This document shows positions 63,506-64,000 of a stretch of 64,000 bases of DNA, piece after piece (the stretch's first letter is position 1; the number at the start of each line of letters is the position of its first letter). Where the stretch lies: assembly GCF_009184395.1 (NCBI RefSeq), contig NZ_WEIC01000002.1, positions 434,001-498,000 of the forward strand. Direction: 5' to 3'. The translations under genes and the position numbers were made by a program. Source of the stretch: Amylibacter sp. SFDW26. Its GTDB lineage: Bacteria; Pseudomonadota; Alphaproteobacteria; Rhodobacterales; Rhodobacteraceae. The notes beneath the pieces were generated by a model. The model was given only the letters and a program-made list of their open reading frames with translations, ran no database searches and was not told the origin of the DNA.

Positions 63506-64000
63506 TTACCTTGCGTCGCGTGATTTTGATGTTCTTGGGATGGTTACCGTGAACATCGCGCCTGTTTTTGATGGGGTAAAGACAACATCGCCCCCAAGGT
63601 TACGCATAATTTCTGCACAAATTGAAAGCCCAAGTCCAACACCGCTTGAGGATGCCCCTGATGAGAGTTTAGAAAACTTCTCAAAAATGATTTCTTGATC
63701 CGCTTCTGAAACGCCTGGGCCATTGTCTGAAATCGTAACAGTTAAAGCTTTAACCGTTTCGGCGACACTAAAGTCGATAACAGGCACATCTTTATCGTTA
63801 TATTTAATTGCGTTTGTTATAAGATTAATAAAGACCTGTGCCAGCCTGTCTGCGTCTGTAAACAGGGTGATCTTCTGAAATGCTGTTGGGATGTTTACCT
63901 TGATTTCTTTTGTGTCAAAAGCCGTTTGGCTGGCAGTAATGGATTGCTCTATAAGCTTACCAAGATTGCGGTTTTCTAGATTCAGTTTAACCTTACCACT
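63506..64000 (-). CDS. Sensor histidine kinase, C-terminal part (5' end outside window)
   Basis: The frame is open from the window edge to a stop at 63506, 164 residues. It is the HATPase_c domain: N box LAQVFINLITNAIKYND, G1 box DNGPGV, F box IIFEKFSKL and G2 box GVGLGLSICAEIM, ending in GAMFTVTIPR. The phosphorylated-His region and sensor lie beyond the window, so the signal and partner regulator cannot be told. The bases upstream of a GTG at 63787 are part of the same gene, not a separate start. Confidence 0.92.
   Translation of the reverse strand, partial: SGKVKLNLENRNLGKLIEQSITASQTAFDTKEIKVNIPTAFQKITLFTDADRLAQVFINLITNAIKYNDKDVPVIDFSVAETVKALTVTISDNGPGVSEADQEIIFEKFSKLSSGASSSGVGLGLSICAEIMRNLGGDVVFTPSKTGAMFTVTIPRTSKSRDAR

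Overview
The window reads as chromosomal DNA from a marine alphaproteobacterium of the Rhodobacterales (roseobacter type). The evidence is gene content and order: gpmI-envC-ctpA-rppH, ilvE-petP-petR, xseB-ispA-dxs, rlmH next to rsfS, a serC leader RNA in front of serC-serA, and comDE-xsc for C3-sulfonate breakdown. By eye the base composition is AT-richer than in most of that order (not computed). No rRNA, insertion sequence, prophage or CRISPR array was seen. The one RNA gene found is tRNA-Ser(GCT).

Layout. 1-4.7 kb: a GNAT acetyltransferase cut by the edge, class III alcohol dehydrogenase, and glpD-glpK for glycerol. 4.8-6.3 kb: a secreted leucine-rich-repeat protein facing a secreted six-cysteine protein. 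6.3-10.8 kb: rppH, ctpA, envC and gpmI on the minus strand. 10.9-16.3 kb: a broken small membrane-protein gene, a LysR/DMT exporter pair, rlmH, rsfS, denD, a small unknown gene and ilvE. 16.4-22.4 kb: petP, petR, a histone-deacetylase-like hydrolase, xseB, ispA, dxs and a membrane protein. 22.4-27.6 kb: an RNA methyltransferase, LysE exporter, CCA transferase, two Nudix enzymes and hslO. 27.6-34.1 kb: the most unusual block, described below. 34.1-40.5 kb: an alpha/beta hydrolase, ilvA, argG, an OmpA-domain coiled-coil protein, exported MsrA and YggT. 40.6-49.4 kb: a thioesterase-like protein, UMF1 transporter, mepA, a phytase-like protein, LOG-family protein, dapD, a small CX3C membrane protein, two unknown proteins, gph-like phosphatase and an FAD oxidoreductase. 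49.4-53.3 kb: serA and serC (minus) with serB divergent, which is the whole phosphorylated serine pathway. 53.4-56.4 kb: comD, comE, xsc. 56.5-64 kb: a small secreted protein, tRNA-Ser, an FAD/NAD-binding protein, aldose-1-epimerase, a VWA-Hint protein, acyl-CoA dehydrogenase and the end of a histidine kinase.

The best candidate for an undescribed system is 27.6-34.1 kb. A processive family-2 glycosyltransferase (cellulose-synthase fold, no PilZ domain, altered QRxRW motif) overlaps a DUF3131 protein, which overlaps an HPt phosphotransfer protein. Divergently transcribed are a REC-PP2C phosphatase and a lipoprotein with CsgG/HfaB-like, peptidoglycan-binding and DUF4384 regions. I infer a surface-polysaccharide synthesis and anchoring system controlled by phosphorelay and protein dephosphorylation, not by direct cyclic-di-GMP binding.

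Other points of interest are the comDE-xsc module (sulfopyruvate to sulfoacetaldehyde to acetyl phosphate plus sulfite), the serC leader that can hide the serC ribosome binding site, four 11-bp tandem repeats before the gph-like gene, mepA lacking a normal start codon for its signal peptide, and a small gene split at a G5 tract.
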